Below are positions 8,287 to 17,955 of a stretch of DNA of 64,000 bases, one piece after another. How positions within the stretch are numbered: position 1 is the stretch's first letter; every line of letters starts with the position of its first letter. Below the pieces are notes generated by a model that ran no database searches, had not been told where the DNA came from, and saw only the letters and a list, made by a program, of their open reading frames with translations. Position numbers and translations under genes: made by a program. The stretch is from Opitutus sp. GAS368 (GTDB taxonomy: Bacteria; Verrucomicrobiota; Verrucomicrobiia; Opitutales; Opitutaceae): NCBI GenBank assembly GCA_945906965.1, contig CAMDRP010000002.1, positions 33,896 to 97,895 of the forward strand, read 5' to 3'.

Positions 8287-10374
8287 TTATTCCGTCTTCG
8301 ACGGTTTAACGGTGGGGGTGCCGATTTTCACCCGGCCCTCCGGAGTGTTCATATTACGGGACAGAAAATCTTCGACGCGGCGGAAGTATTCGAGCCGATT
8401 TTCAATTTTGCGGAAACCGTGGCCTTCGTTTTCACCGACCATGATTTCGTAAGTTTTGCCATGCTGTTTTAGGCGGCTTTCGAGCGTGAGCCACTGGTCG
8501 AAACGAACGCGTGGATCGTTTTTACCGTAAGCGCAGAAAAGTGGGACCTGAATATTAGGGATGTGCTCGACGGGATTGGTCGCGCGGATGATGGCGATGT
8601 CTTTTACCGGGTCGAGGTTGCGGATAGCATTGCCTTCGCGGATAACGCGCGGGCCTGCAAAAGTGCGGGAGCCTTGACGGCCTTCGATATCGGAGACCCC
8701 GACGTAGTTCACGCCGCAGCAGTAGAGTTCTGGGGTGAGGGTGAGGCCCGCAAGAACGGCGTAACCGCCATAGCTGGCCCCATAGATGCCGACGCGGGCG
8801 GGGTTGGCGAAACCTTGCTGGATGCACCATTTGACGCCGTCGGTGAGGTCGTCCTGCATCTGGCGACCGTAGCCTTTGTAGCCGCCGAGTTGGAATTTGA
8901 GGCCATAGCCGCCGCTGCCGCGGTAGTTGACTTGGAGGACGGCGTAGCCGCGGTTGGCGAAAAATTGCACGTCTGGGTTGTAGCCCCAAGAGTCGCGTGG
9001 GCCGTAGGGGCCACCGTGGGGAATGACGAGCATGGGCATGTTTTTGGCTTCGCGGCCGGCGGGTATTGTGAGGTAGCCGGGAATTTCCCAGCCGTCACGG
9101 GCGGTGAAGCGAATGGGGCGCATCTCGCTCATTTGATTGGGGTTAATGGCTTTGCGGACGCGACCGATTTCGGTGAGCTCTTGTTTGGTCTTATCGTAGA
9201 GGTAGTATGTACCTGGGTCGCGGTCGCTGGCGGCACGCACCACCATGAGATTGCCGTCGCTGGTGGCGCTATCGATGGAGTTTTGGGTGTCGGGCAGGGC
9301 GCGGTTTAAGTCGGCGGATAGGCGAGCGAGATTGGCGTCCAACCAATGAATTTCGGATTTTTCATCTTCATAAGCGACGCCACCGAGTTCACCGGTGGAG
9401 TTGAAGATGAGACCATCGACGGCGGCACGGGAGGAGAGACCGCCCCGGCGGTAGTTGGCGAGGCGGTTGCCGATTTCGACGCGTGGGTGGGTGAAAAGTA
9501 CGGGGCCCCATTGGCCGGTTTCAGGGTCGAGCGTAAGAAGCGCGGATTTATCATGCTCCATGAAGCTTTTGACGTAGAGCGTGCGGTTATCTTTGGCGAA
9601 GACGCTGGGGCGCCAATGGGGCTCGATGGGGGCAGCCTCCTCAAAAAAGAGGGAGGTTTCTTTGGAAAATTCGCCTAGGGTGCGCCATGCGCTTTTGGCA
9701 TCGGAGCGATACTTGACGCTGATGGGTTCTTCGAAGTCGGTGCAGATGGCGACGCGGACCACTCCGTTGCTGTCGGCGATCCAGGTGCGGGCGTTGATGT
9801 AGTTGCGCTCTTCGACGGTTTCTTTGCCGGTGCGGATATTAACTTTAATGAGATCACCGAGAAAGGAGCTGCCGCGGATGCGGTTCATCAAAATGTGATC
9901 GGGATCTTTGGGCAGGGTGCTAACGAGACTTTTGGGAAGATCGAGTTCGCTACTGGGAGGGGCGGCTTCTCCGGCGCCCTCTGCATCCGCTTCGACGCGT
10001 TGCAGCTTATTGATAATGATCAGGTTGCTTCCATCAGGGTTGCAGGCGAACATGCCGTATTCCTCGCGACCTGCCCACTGTTGGGCGAAAAGAATGCGAT
10101 CTTTCTTAACCCACTGGTAGGCGGTCACGCTTTCCTCTTTCATATCGGTGAGCCAACGCAATTTGTTGGTCTCTCGGTCGAGGATGGCGAGATTGATACG
10201 TTGATTTTTGGGGGCGAGCCAAGTGAGATAGCGTCCTGTGGGTGAGATAGATACCGAGGTCATATCGACTTCGGCAAACAGGGTCTCGATGGGAATCTGT
10301 GGGGGCGGGGCGGCTTGGAGGGAAAACAGCGAGAAGCTGGCGATTAGCAGTTTAAAAAAGCAGATTGGCCTCAT
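8287..10374 (-). CDS. Secreted S9 family prolyl oligopeptidase-like peptidase
   Basis: The 695-residue protein starts at the ATG at 10374, which opens a signal peptide (residues 1-22). Residues 25-400 are the WD/beta-propeller part and 410-680 the alpha/beta hydrolase catalytic domain. The catalytic triad is visible: Ser534 in GASYGGYA, Asp620 in YGKNDPR and His652 in ENEGHGF. The IPHGGPYGPRD segment is the S9 oxyanion region. This architecture fits exported dipeptidyl or acylaminoacyl peptidases. It is divergent from a TonB-dependent receptor, with about 196 nt between them, which suggests a linked role in peptide or glycopeptide use (inference). Confidence 0.9.
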   Translation of the reverse strand: MRPICFFKLLIASFSLFSLQAAPPPQIPIETLFAEVDMTSVSISPTGRYLTWLAPKNQRINLAILDRETNKLRWLTDMKEESVTAYQWVKKDRILFAQQWAGREEYGMFACNPDGSNLIIINKLQRVEADAEGAGEAAPPSSELDLPKSLVSTLPKDPDHILMNRIRGSSFLGDLIKVNIRTGKETVEERNYINARTWIADSNGVVRVAICTDFEEPISVKYRSDAKSAWRTLGEFSKETSLFFEEAAPIEPHWRPSVFAKDNRTLYVKSFMEHDKSALLTLDPETGQWGPVLFTHPRVEIGNRLANYRRGGLSSRAAVDGLIFNSTGELGGVAYEDEKSEIHWLDANLARLSADLNRALPDTQNSIDSATSDGNLMVVRAASDRDPGTYYLYDKTKQELTEIGRVRKAINPNQMSEMRPIRFTARDGWEIPGYLTIPAGREAKNMPMLVIPHGGPYGPRDSWGYNPDVQFFANRGYAVLQVNYRGSGGYGLKFQLGGYKGYGRQMQDDLTDGVKWCIQQGFANPARVGIYGASYGGYAVLAGLTLTPELYCCGVNYVGVSDIEGRQGSRTFAGPRVIREGNAIRNLDPVKDIAIIRATNPVEHIPNIQVPLFCAYGKNDPRVRFDQWLTLESRLKQHGKTYEIMVGENEGHGFRKIENRLEYFRRVEDFLSRNMNTPEGRVKIGTPTVKPSKTE

Positions 10375-10570
10375 GGTGAATTTTTTTGCGTCATACAAGG
10401 TGGTGATCGGCACTATGAGTCAATCCCTTCGGGCTTTTTGGAGGGGGAGGTTACGATCGTGAAAATTCGCGTTGATTTCCATTTCGCTGCTGCTCATCTT
10501 TACGGGGTTAAATTATCGGATCCGAGTAACCACTCTAGGTCCGCATCCCCTACATCCTAAACCAAAAACC

Positions 10571-13552
10571 ATGAAACAAACGCTGACCACGGCCGCTAAC
10601 GCCGCACTCCGTCTCGCGACAGCTTCTCTTTTCGGTGCCGGCCTTCTGGTCGCGCAGACGAATGTGAAGCCCGTTGCTGGGACCGAATCCACCGAGTCCT
10701 CCACCAAGCCTGTTAAACTCGAGAAATTCGAAGTTACCGGCTCTAACATCAAGCGCGTCGACATTGAAGGGCCATCCCCTATCAAGGTCATTAGTCGTCA
10801 AGAAATCGACTCTACTGGCCGCACTAACCTCACGGACTTGCTCCGTGATTTGCCTGAGGCTGGCGCGATTGGCATCAACGAAGGTGGCACCACGGCTGCC
10901 GTCCGTGGCTCGACCGCGCTCGACCTGCGTGGTCTCGGCGCCAACAACACCTTGGTGATCGTGAACGGTCGCCGCGTGGCCCCTACGGGCAATAATTCAG
11001 GCGGTACGGTCTTCGTCGACCTTAACCGTTTCCCGCTGGCCATGGTTGAGCGCATCGAAGTGCTCAAAGATGGTGCCTCGGCTATTTACGGTGCGGATGC
11101 CACGGCCGGTGTCGTCAATATCATCCTCCGTAAAGATTACACGGGTGCAGAACTCGATGTGAGCTACGGTAACTCTTTCAACACGGATGTTGCGGAAAAG
11201 AGCTACTCCTTTTTCGGGGGTGCTTCCAGCGGTAAGGCCAGTGCTACCGTCGGCATCACCCGCTTCGAGCGTGCCGCTTTGAAGGCTGCTGATACCGATT
11301 TTGCTAACAATGCCGATTTGACCACCAAGTTTGCCGCTATCGGTGGCAACTACGTCGCGGACGCCGCGGCGGGTTATTTCGATCTTCGCTCGGGTACCGG
11401 TCCCCAGGCTCGTATCGGCCTCACGGGTGCCGCCGCTGGCCAGATCAACGGTGTTAATGGTGTCAACATCCCCGGCTTGGCCATGGGCGCTCCCATCACG
11501 CGCTTGCCCGGCACGGGCGGCGCCGCTGCTGGCACACTCGCCTCCGCGACGCCCAGTTTCACCAACGCTTCACGCTCCTCCACCGGTGGCACTTATAACG
11601 CAGCTATTGCTGGCACTTATGAACCGCAACGCCTTTCTCCCGGTGGTAACCCCTCCAATCTTTATAACTTCCAAGAATTCGTCTGGCTGACCCCAGAAGT
11701 CGAGCGCACCGGTATTAACACCACCTTCCGCTACGACCTCACGGCTAACACCAACTTCTACTTGGAAACGGCGTTCCAGCAGAACAAATCCCACATCGAG
11801 TTGGCTCCTTCGCCTATTTCGACCGCTGGTGATAATAACATCATCGTTCCTAAGACCAATTACTGGAATCCCTTCGGCGTTGATGTCTCGTTCAACTTCC
11901 GTCCGGTCGATATCGGCGCTCGCAAAGCGGACATCACCAACGACTCCTACCGCATGGTCGCCGGCGTCAAGGGCACGATTCTCTCGCGTTGGAACTGGGA
12001 TACTTATTACTCCTACGACAACGATAAAGTGGTCGATGTGACCACCAACGCCATCTCTGAGAGCCGACTCCGTGCGTCACTGGCCAGGAACACTTCCCAA
12101 GCTCTCAATATCTTCGGCGGTGCCTCTTTTAGTAACCCAACTTCCGTGCTCGATTCGATTCGCGTAACCAGCCAAAAGGGCGGATACTCTACCCTCGATC
12201 TTTGGCATGGTCAAATCTCGGGTGACATCTTCGAATTGCCCACCGGCACCATCGGCGGCGCGGTTCTTCTCGAGGCTCGTAAAGAAAAGTTCGGCGAAGC
12301 GAATGACTCGATCTCGACCACCTTGGACGACATCATCGGTCAGGTTAAACTGGCTGATTCGACCAACGCTCGTCGCACGGTTGAATCCGTCGCCATGGAG
12401 CTCAATGCCCCCCTCCTCAAGTCGGGTTCACTACCTCTCGTGCACAGCTTGGCGTTGACCGTCGCGGGTCGCTTTGAGAAATTCAGCGAAGGCTACGACT
12501 CTGGCGTTACCCCGTATTATGGCATTAAATACCAGCCGATCAAATCCCTCGTGCTGCGCGCAACCTATAACGAAGCCTTCCGTGCGCCGACCTTGCCCCA
12601 GCTCTTCGGTGGCATTCGTGAGTCCCTTCCCAATGGGTTGTCCGACTTGCGTCGCCCCCAAGCCCTTACCGGTGACCCGTTTGACGGCGCCGCCACGCAA
12701 CGCCTCGTGCGCGCGGGTGGTAACCCCAACCTGACTCCGGAAACGGCCAAGGGCATGCAATACGGTTTTGTGTTCGAAGTGCCATGGAAGAAACTGCAAG
12801 GCCTCTCCTTCGGCAGTTCATTCTTCCGCATCGAGCAAGAGAATCTGATCACCACCACCGGCACCGCCTTCATTCGTCAAAACGAAGTCGGCGGCGGCAC
12901 GGCTGGCCTGATCTCGCGAGATTCCGGCACCGAAACCTACACCAATACCACCAGCGCGGCCATCAACGTGTTGAGCGGCCCCAACAATGCCACCACGGCG
13001 GTTGCTCCTGGTCAGACGGTCACGGTTCCTGGTCGTATTCGCTCCATCTTGGACGGCGTGCTCAACCTCGCCTTCCAGAAGATCGAAGGCTACGACATGG
13101 AAGTGAATTACCGTAAGCGCACCACCAACTACGGTCAGTTCTCGCTGCGTAGCAGCGCTAGCTACACCAAGTTCTATGGTTTCACCCGCACGACCGATCC
13201 CGTCAATGTGGCGGGTCGTGACGGCTACCCACGCATTCGCATCCAAAGCAGCATGCTCTGGTCGCGCAAAGAGCACAGCGCCGGTGTCACCAATAACTTC
13301 ATCGGACCTTACGGTGACTACGTGCGTGATGGCTACGAAGTGGATTCCTATTACACCTTCAATGCCTTCTACGGTTTTGATATTCCGACGGGTCTCATCC
13401 CCTTCATGCAGAACTCTCGGTTGACCGTCGGCGTGGATAATGCCCTCGATAAACAACCGCACCTCTACTACGATTCAGTCGGTTACGACAACAGCTTCGT
13501 TTCGCGTCCCGCTGGTCGTTTCTTCTACGTATCTGTGCGCAAGAGCTTCTAA
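10571..13552 (+). CDS. TonB-dependent outer-membrane receptor
   Basis: This 993-residue protein begins at the ATG at 10571 with a signal peptide ending near residue 29 (LLVAQ); the frame can be extended upstream to 10472 but that part is not a signal sequence. A plug domain follows at about residues 50-190, including KFEVTGSNIKR, the DLLRDLPEAG segment, the GLGANNTLVIVNGRR segment and VERIEVLKDGASAIYGADA. The rest is a 22-strand beta-barrel ending in an aromatic residue (VRKSF). Codon choice is biased to abundant codons, which suggests strong expression. A strong intrinsic terminator lies 33 nt beyond the stop. The ligand is unknown; Opitutaceae carry many such receptors for oligosaccharides, peptides or metal chelates. 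Confidence 0.93.
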   Translation: MKQTLTTAANAALRLATASLFGAGLLVAQTNVKPVAGTESTESSTKPVKLEKFEVTGSNIKRVDIEGPSPIKVISRQEIDSTGRTNLTDLLRDLPEAGAIGINEGGTTAAVRGSTALDLRGLGANNTLVIVNGRRVAPTGNNSGGTVFVDLNRFPLAMVERIEVLKDGASAIYGADATAGVVNIILRKDYTGAELDVSYGNSFNTDVAEKSYSFFGGASSGKASATVGITRFERAALKAADTDFANNADLTTKFAAIGGNYVADAAAGYFDLRSGTGPQARIGLTGAAAGQINGVNGVNIPGLAMGAPITRLPGTGGAAAGTLASATPSFTNASRSSTGGTYNAAIAGTYEPQRLSPGGNPSNLYNFQEFVWLTPEVERTGINTTFRYDLTANTNFYLETAFQQNKSHIELAPSPISTAGDNNIIVPKTNYWNPFGVDVSFNFRPVDIGARKADITNDSYRMVAGVKGTILSRWNWDTYYSYDNDKVVDVTTNAISESRLRASLARNTSQALNIFGGASFSNPTSVLDSIRVTSQKGGYSTLDLWHGQISGDIFELPTGTIGGAVLLEARKEKFGEANDSISTTLDDIIGQVKLADSTNARRTVESVAMELNAPLLKSGSLPLVHSLALTVAGRFEKFSEGYDSGVTPYYGIKYQPIKSLVLRATYNEAFRAPTLPQLFGGIRESLPNGLSDLRRPQALTGDPFDGAATQRLVRAGGNPNLTPETAKGMQYGFVFEVPWKKLQGLSFGSSFFRIEQENLITTTGTAFIRQNEVGGGTAGLISRDSGTETYTNTTSAAINVLSGPNNATTAVAPGQTVTVPGRIRSILDGVLNLAFQKIEGYDMEVNYRKRTTNYGQFSLRSSASYTKFYGFTRTTDPVNVAGRDGYPRIRIQSSMLWSRKEHSAGVTNNFIGPYGDYVRDGYEVDSYYTFNAFYGFDIPTGLIPFMQNSRLTVGVDNALDKQPHLYYDSVGYDNSFVSRPAGRFFYVSVRKSF

Positions 13553-13584
13553 GCTCAGTAGTTTGTAATAATCTACTTTGTCCA

Positions 13585-13613
13585 GGCGGCCGGATTTTCC
13601 GGCCGCCTTTTTT
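13585..13613 (+). terminator. Intrinsic terminator of the TonB-dependent receptor gene
   Basis: A perfect 10 bp stem (13585-13594 with 13598-13607) with a 3 nt loop is followed directly by six T residues. It lies 33 nt after the receptor stop codon. Confidence 0.93.
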
Positions 13614-13679
13614 GTGCCCACCCGCTTGATTTCCCCGCCTTGTCATGGGCGCCGCGCACCGCCTTGCTGTCGCCCTAGG

Positions 13680-14240
13680 ATGCACGTCACGGTTGAACGT
13701 TTCTTTATTTCTCCCGGCCATAATTTTTTTGGCCGGCGCAGTTTGCCAGCCGGGACGCATCCCACCGTCGAATCCACGACGATTCGTTGCCGCGCCGGCT
13801 GGGGCATCGAGGGCGATCGCTTCTACGGCTACCGGCCGGATTACAACGGACAAATCACGTTTTTCTCAGCCGAAGCGCTCGCCGCATTGCGGGCGCATTG
13901 CGCGTTGCCGGCGCTTTCGGCGGCCGTGTTGCGGCGCAACGTGCTCCTCGGCGGAGTCGATCTGGCCACGCTTATCGGCCGCACGTTTACGCTCGCCGGG
14001 GTGAGTTTTGCCGGCACGGGCGAAGCACGGCCTTGCCATTGGATGAATCACGCCGTCGCGCCGGGCGCCGAGGAGTGGTTAAAGGGTAGGGGAGGTCTGC
14101 GCGCGCGGATCCTCACCGATGGCGAACTCGCGCTCGGCGCGACGGAGCTGACATTAGCCGAGAAAATTTCGCAGCCAGATCACGCCGCCCGTTTCATCCG
14201 CGAACGCACCGTCGAGCTGCGCTTCGAAGGCGGCGTCTAG
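13680..14240 (+). CDS. MOSC domain protein
   Basis: This 186-residue protein looks like a stand-alone MOSC domain (molybdenum cofactor sulfurase C-terminal fold): IEGDRFYGY, RRNVLLGGVDL and GEARPCHWMN, in which Cys119 is the expected sulfur-carrying cysteine. Stand-alone MOSC proteins include YiiM/YcbX-type enzymes that use molybdenum cofactor. The ATG at 13680 is chosen because the conserved domain begins there. The last 87 nt overlap the 3' end of the convergent CCA-adding-type gene, so both coding ends use the same DNA. With the XdhC and MocA-like genes 5 kb away it hints at molybdenum-cofactor biology nearby. Confidence 0.8.
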   Translation: MHVTVERFFISPGHNFFGRRSLPAGTHPTVESTTIRCRAGWGIEGDRFYGYRPDYNGQITFFSAEALAALRAHCALPALSAAVLRRNVLLGGVDLATLIGRTFTLAGVSFAGTGEARPCHWMNHAVAPGAEEWLKGRGGLRARILTDGELALGATELTLAEKISQPDHAARFIRERTVELRFEGGV

Positions 14241-15551
14241 GGCGCGTTTAAATTCCGGGCCGGGCTTACGGCCGAGCGCCATCACGTGCCGCCCAAGCAT
14301 GAGCGGTTGCGGCGCGAGTTGCGCGAGTTGCAGGCGCTGCGCGTGCGCCGTGAGTGCGGCGATGCGCGCGATCGTCTCGGGCGACTCCAACGGCGGCCGG
14401 CCGCGGTTATCGGCGAGCATGACGCTCGCAAGCTCCTCGATCGTGGCGGGTTGCAGACGACGCGCGAGGCGCCGCACGGCGTTGTCGGAAAGCGGTGCGC
14501 TGTTGCGATCGTGCGCGTGGTGATTCTCAACCAGTGCGCGCACCGGCGCATCGAAGCGCAAGGGCGCCCCGATGCGCCGTAGAAATTGCTCCGCGAGCGG
14601 TCCGCCCGCCGCCGCGTGTCCCGGACTTAGCCAGCGCAACACCCCGTCCTTCTCCGCGCGGACCGTCGTCTTCACCTTGCCGAAATCATGGGCCAACACT
14701 GCCCACATGAGCACGGAATTTCGCTCCGCCCCGCTGGCGTGCTCGTGCGCGATCAGCGCCTCGAGGCAAAGTTGCGTGTGCGTAAACACATCACCCTCCG
14801 GATGCCACGCCGGCTCTTGTAAGGTACCGCGCAACGCCGCGATTTCCGGGAAATGCACCAGCCACCCCGTCGCCTCGAGCACCTCGAGCCCGCGCGCCGG
14901 CTTGACGGCTTGGTTCGCCCATTTCTCCCACTCGCCCCAGACGCGCTCCACCGGCAATTCCCGAAACGTATCCGCGATCTGTCGGCTTAACGCCGCCGTC
15001 TCTGGCGCGAGCGTGAAATCAAAACGCGCGGCAAACTGCATCGCCCGCAACACTCGCAACGGATCTTCTCCGAACGCCGCGCTCGTGTGCCGCAACACCC
15101 GCGCCTGCAAATCCGCCGCGCCCCCGTGCGGATCGATCATCGCCTCCGTAAATGGATCGTATGCGATCGCGTTGACCGTGAAATCTCGCCGCGCCGCCGC
15201 ATCTGCGTCGCTCAATTCTGGGTCCGGTTCCACCGCGAAGCCCCGATGCCCCGCGCCCGTCTTCGATTCTCGTCGCGGCAAACTGAAATCATATTCGGCG
15301 CCGCTGGTTTTGCCGCGTACTTTGATCACACCAAAACTCCGCCCCACCACATCCGTCGCCCCAAACGAGGCGAGTGCGCGATGCAACGTCTCGAAATCCA
15401 CTCGGCCGACCTCGATGTCGAAATCTTTGGGCGTCAGCCCCAGCAACCCATCGCGTACGCCGCCACCCACCAACCGCGGCCGACCGACGCGGCGCACGGC
15501 CTCGAGCATCGCCCTGAGCTCCTCGGGAATCTGGGGGGCAAACCGCATCAT
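14154..15551 (-). CDS. cca: CCA-adding enzyme / tRNA nucleotidyltransferase with HD domain
   Basis: The 465-residue protein belongs to the class II polymerase-beta-like tRNA nucleotidyltransferases. LVGGGVRDGLLG is the nucleotide-binding motif, Asp43 and Asp45 in KDFDIEV are the catalytic carboxylates, RRDFTVNAIAYD and EDPLRVLRAMQFAARF are further family motifs, and an HD-type hydrolase domain follows with AHDFGKV and a later ENHHAHD. It could be a full CCA-adding enzyme, an A- or CC-adding half, or related poly(A) polymerase; HD-bearing members are usually CCA-adding. Start ATG at 15551 overlaps the stop of the DUF423 gene (ATGA). The 3' end overlaps the convergent MOSC gene by 87 nt. Confidence 0.88.
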   Translation of the reverse strand: MMRFAPQIPEELRAMLEAVRRVGRPRLVGGGVRDGLLGLTPKDFDIEVGRVDFETLHRALASFGATDVVGRSFGVIKVRGKTSGAEYDFSLPRRESKTGAGHRGFAVEPDPELSDADAAARRDFTVNAIAYDPFTEAMIDPHGGAADLQARVLRHTSAAFGEDPLRVLRAMQFAARFDFTLAPETAALSRQIADTFRELPVERVWGEWEKWANQAVKPARGLEVLEATGWLVHFPEIAALRGTLQEPAWHPEGDVFTHTQLCLEALIAHEHASGAERNSVLMWAVLAHDFGKVKTTVRAEKDGVLRWLSPGHAAAGGPLAEQFLRRIGAPLRFDAPVRALVENHHAHDRNSAPLSDNAVRRLARRLQPATIEELASVMLADNRGRPPLESPETIARIAALTAHAQRLQLAQLAPQPLMLGRHVMALGRKPGPEFKRALDAAFEAQLDGAFADETGGVIWLRNFLG

Positions 15552-15955
15552 TTTTTCTCCGCCGCGATCCCGCGTGCCGCCGCGATCACGCAACTCCAGC
15601 CGATCAAAAATGAAACGCCGCCCAACGGCGCCGTCGAAGCCCCGAGCCAAGTTGGCGCCTTCAACGCCAAACTATACAGCGACCCCGAAAAAAGAATCAC
15701 CCCCGTCAACCACCACCGCACCGCCCAACCGATACGCCGCGTCGCCGCGCTCGCCCCCGCGCCCACCTCCAACCACTTCGCCGCCGCAAAAATGGCCACC
15801 GCATGTAGCAAGTGATAATGCACGGCGGTTTCCCAACGATCGCGCGTACCGAGCTCGCTGAGTTGAGCGCGCAACGCATGCGCTCCGAAGGCGCCGAGGG
15901 CGACTCCGCTCAGACCCAAAATGCCAGCGATCAACAGCGCGCGGGAAGATTTCAT
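15548..15955 (-). CDS. DUF423 family membrane protein
   Basis: This 135-residue protein has four predicted membrane helices and the DUF423 family pattern (YgdD-like): GVALGAFGAHAL near the N-terminus, a VHYHLLHAVAIF stretch and a GVILFSGSLYSLAL helix. Function is unknown. The ATG at 15955 is preferred to the GTG at 15964. The stop overlaps the start of the CCA-adding-type gene, so they are probably co-expressed. Confidence 0.88.
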   Translation of the reverse strand: MKSSRALLIAGILGLSGVALGAFGAHALRAQLSELGTRDRWETAVHYHLLHAVAIFAAAKWLEVGAGASAATRRIGWAVRWWLTGVILFSGSLYSLALKAPTWLGASTAPLGGVSFLIGWSCVIAAARGIAAEKK

Positions 15956-16061
15956 GGCCGCCACGCTCTCAGAAATACGCCGAGAAACAAGTTCACGCTG
16001 CGTCCCTGATCCGGTTAAATGGAAAGTTCAATCAGGCCTGAAAAGAGCGTGAAATGAGGCA

Positions 16062-16090
16062 TTGACACGATCTTTGCGAAACCTAGTTAT
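16062..16090 (+). promoter_or_regulatory. Putative promoter of rplM-rpsI
   Basis: A perfect TTGACA -35 box lies at 16062-16067; a weak -10 (AGTTAT, 16085-16090) follows after 17 nt. The predicted start site is only about 10 nt before the rplM ATG, so the leader would be very short. The -10 match is poor, which limits confidence. Confidence 0.45.
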
Positions 16091-16104
16091 TAACCCCTTT
16101 TCCC

Positions 16105-16533
16105 ATGAAAACGTTTCTCGCCAAGAAGGAGACTGTGCAGCCCAAGTGGCATCTGATCGATGCCGAAGGCGTGCCGCTCGGTCGCCTCGCTGTTAAAGCT
16201 GCCAACATCATCCGTGGCCGCCACAAAGCCTCCTACACCCCGAGCGTCGACAACGGCGACTTCGTCGTGGTCATTAACGCCGAGAAGGTCGTCCTCACCG
16301 GTAAAAAGGAGAGCCAGAACGAGTACATGTTTTTCTCCGGCTTCGTCGGTGGCGAAAGCTACCGCAGCCTCAAGCTGATGCGCGAGCGTCACCCCGAGTT
16401 TATCATCGAACACGCGGTCAAGGGCATGCTCCCGAAGAACCGCATCGCGGCCAAGATGTTGACGAAACTCCGTGTTTTCGCCGGCTCGAAGCACACGCAT
16501 GAGATGAACAATCCCGCTAAAATTTCCGTCTGA
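16105..16533 (+). CDS. rplM: 50S ribosomal protein L13
   Basis: The 142-residue protein is a full-length L13: W-H-L-I-D-A near the N-terminus, [30 protein letters not shown] and the conserved [10 protein letters not shown] motif. L13 is an early-assembly protein of the large ribosomal subunit. It is followed after 8 nt by rpsI, the standard L13-S9 operon. No autoregulatory leader is visible in the short upstream region. Confidence 0.98.
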   Translation: MKTFLAKKETVQPKWHLIDAEGVPLGRLAVKAANIIRGRHKASYTPSVDNGDFVVVINAEKVVLTGKKESQNEYMFFSGFVGGESYRSLKLMRERHPEFIIEHAVKGMLPKNRIAAKMLTKLRVFAGSKHTHEMNNPAKISV

Positions 16534-16541
16534 TTACGCCC

Positions 16542-16940
16542 ATGAGCACACCCGCGAACGTTTTTACCGCCACCGGCCGCCGCAAAACCTCCACCGCCCG
16601 CATCCGTATCACGGAAGGCAAGGGCAAGCTGACCGTTAATGGCCGCAGCTTTGAGAACTATTTTGTGCCAGAGAGCTTCGCCAAACAAGCGGCGATGCCC
16701 CTGATTACCGTCACCCTGAGTGACAAATTTGACGTTAGCGCCAATGTCTCCGGCGGCGGTCTCGCTGGCCAAGCTGGTGCGGTTGCCCACGGCATCGCCC
16801 GTGCGCTCCAAAAGTTTAACGCTGAACTTCGTCCCGCCCTTAAGAAGGCCGGCCACATGAAGCGCGATCCCCGCGCCAAGGAACGTAAGAAAGCCGGTCA
16901 ACCCGGCGCTCGTAAGCGCTTCCAGTTCTCGAAACGTTAA
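16542..16940 (+). CDS. rpsI: 30S ribosomal protein S9
   Basis: The 132-residue protein is S9, which reaches into the P-site of the small subunit through its basic C-terminal tail; here it ends RKRFQFSKR as usual. [21 protein letters not shown] and [19 protein letters not shown] are family motifs. The gene lies 8 nt after rplM. Two hairpins follow: a 7 bp stem with a T-loop at 16950-16968 and a stronger terminator at 16986-17018. Confidence 0.98.
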   Translation: MSTPANVFTATGRRKTSTARIRITEGKGKLTVNGRSFENYFVPESFAKQAAMPLITVTLSDKFDVSANVSGGGLAGQAGAVAHGIARALQKFNAELRPALKKAGHMKRDPRAKERKKAGQPGARKRFQFSKR

Positions 16941-16985
16941 TCCGGTTACACCGCGATTTTTTCGCGGTCTGTACGGCTTATTTGG

Positions 16986-17018
16986 GCCGACGTCGCTCGT
17001 GGAGCGCGTCGGCTTTTT
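16986..17018 (+). terminator. Intrinsic terminator of rplM-rpsI
   Basis: A 7 bp stem (16986-16992 with 17007-17013), extended by 5 bp across a single bulged T, closes on a 3 nt loop and is followed by five T residues. Confidence 0.85.
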
Positions 17019-17135
17019 CGTCACCTATTTCCCGGTTTTTCCGGCACGAGGGAACTTGGCAAGCCGCTTGCTTACACACTCTCGCGCCCGGTTCTTTCGG
17101 GCTGTTACGCTATACCATAACCACCAAACTAAAAA

Positions 17136-17921
17136 ATGAATAAACTATCCTTCGCACTCCTCAGTGCTCTCACCTTGGGTTCGCTCTCGCTGAGCGCCCA
17201 GACCGCGCCGGCACCGGCCGCTCCTAGCGTCGCCGTGACGGTCACCCCGTCGTTCGCCTCGCAGTACATGTTCCGTGGCCAACGCCTCGGCGGGGCCTCG
17301 TTCCAGCCCACCGTTGAGCTGGGTTATGGCAATCTGACCGCTGGTGTCTGGGCTAACGCTCCGATTCAAAACAAGGTCGTGGGTCAATCGGATCCAGAAT
17401 TCGATTTCTACGCCTCCTATACCTCCGTCGCTTCGGATACGTTGAGCTTCGTGCCCGGTGTCACCTTCTACTCCTATCCTTCGGCTGATGAAGCTAACGG
17501 TTTTTACAAGATGACGTTCGAACCCAGCTTGGCGGTTAACTACACGATCTCCGGTGTGAAACTTACCCCCAAGATCTACTACGACTTCGTTCTTGATGGA
17601 CCTACCTTTGAAATCACTTCGACCTACGCCTTCCCCCTTAAGGATCTCGGTACGGAGCTCGGTTTCACCGCCTCCTACGGATCCTACCTCGCCAATGATT
17701 TCATCAAAGGCTCGGCCCCGCAGACCAAGGCTTGGGGTAATTACTGGCTACTCGGCGTTGCTGCGCCCTTCCAGCTCACCAAAGAATCCAAGGTCACGCT
17801 CGGTTTCGCCTTCACCAAGGGCGACAGCGCTTACGTTAAGACCGGCAGCGCTCCAAAGTCGGCCAACACCTCGGCTGTCGGCCGTGGCGTCGTGACGATC
17901 AGCTATTCCTACGCATTCTAA
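17136..17921 (+). CDS. TorF-like putative outer-membrane porin
   Basis: This 261-residue protein has a signal peptide (residues 1-22) and then a run of amphipathic beta-strands. The segment SFASQYMFRGQRLGG followed by QPTVELGYGNLTAGVWAN is the hallmark of the TorF/Gcw_chp family of small outer-membrane proteins, whose members are about 230-270 residues long. The protein ends in an aromatic residue (SYAF), as outer-membrane barrels do. Codon use is strongly biased, suggesting high expression. It stands alone between two strong terminators (16986-17018 and 17956-17985). Exact transport substrate is unknown. Confidence 0.8.
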   Translation: MNKLSFALLSALTLGSLSLSAQTAPAPAAPSVAVTVTPSFASQYMFRGQRLGGASFQPTVELGYGNLTAGVWANAPIQNKVVGQSDPEFDFYASYTSVASDTLSFVPGVTFYSYPSADEANGFYKMTFEPSLAVNYTISGVKLTPKIYYDFVLDGPTFEITSTYAFPLKDLGTELGFTASYGSYLANDFIKGSAPQTKAWGNYWLLGVAAPFQLTKESKVTLGFAFTKGDSAYVKTGSAPKSANTSAVGRGVVTISYSYAF

Positions 17922-17955
17922 TGCCGCCACGCGCGTGCGCGTGATTGCAACTTCG

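Noticed and set aside
10472..10570. Upstream extension of the TonB-dependent receptor
   Set aside because: The extra 33 residues are not a signal peptide, whereas the ATG at 10571 opens one.
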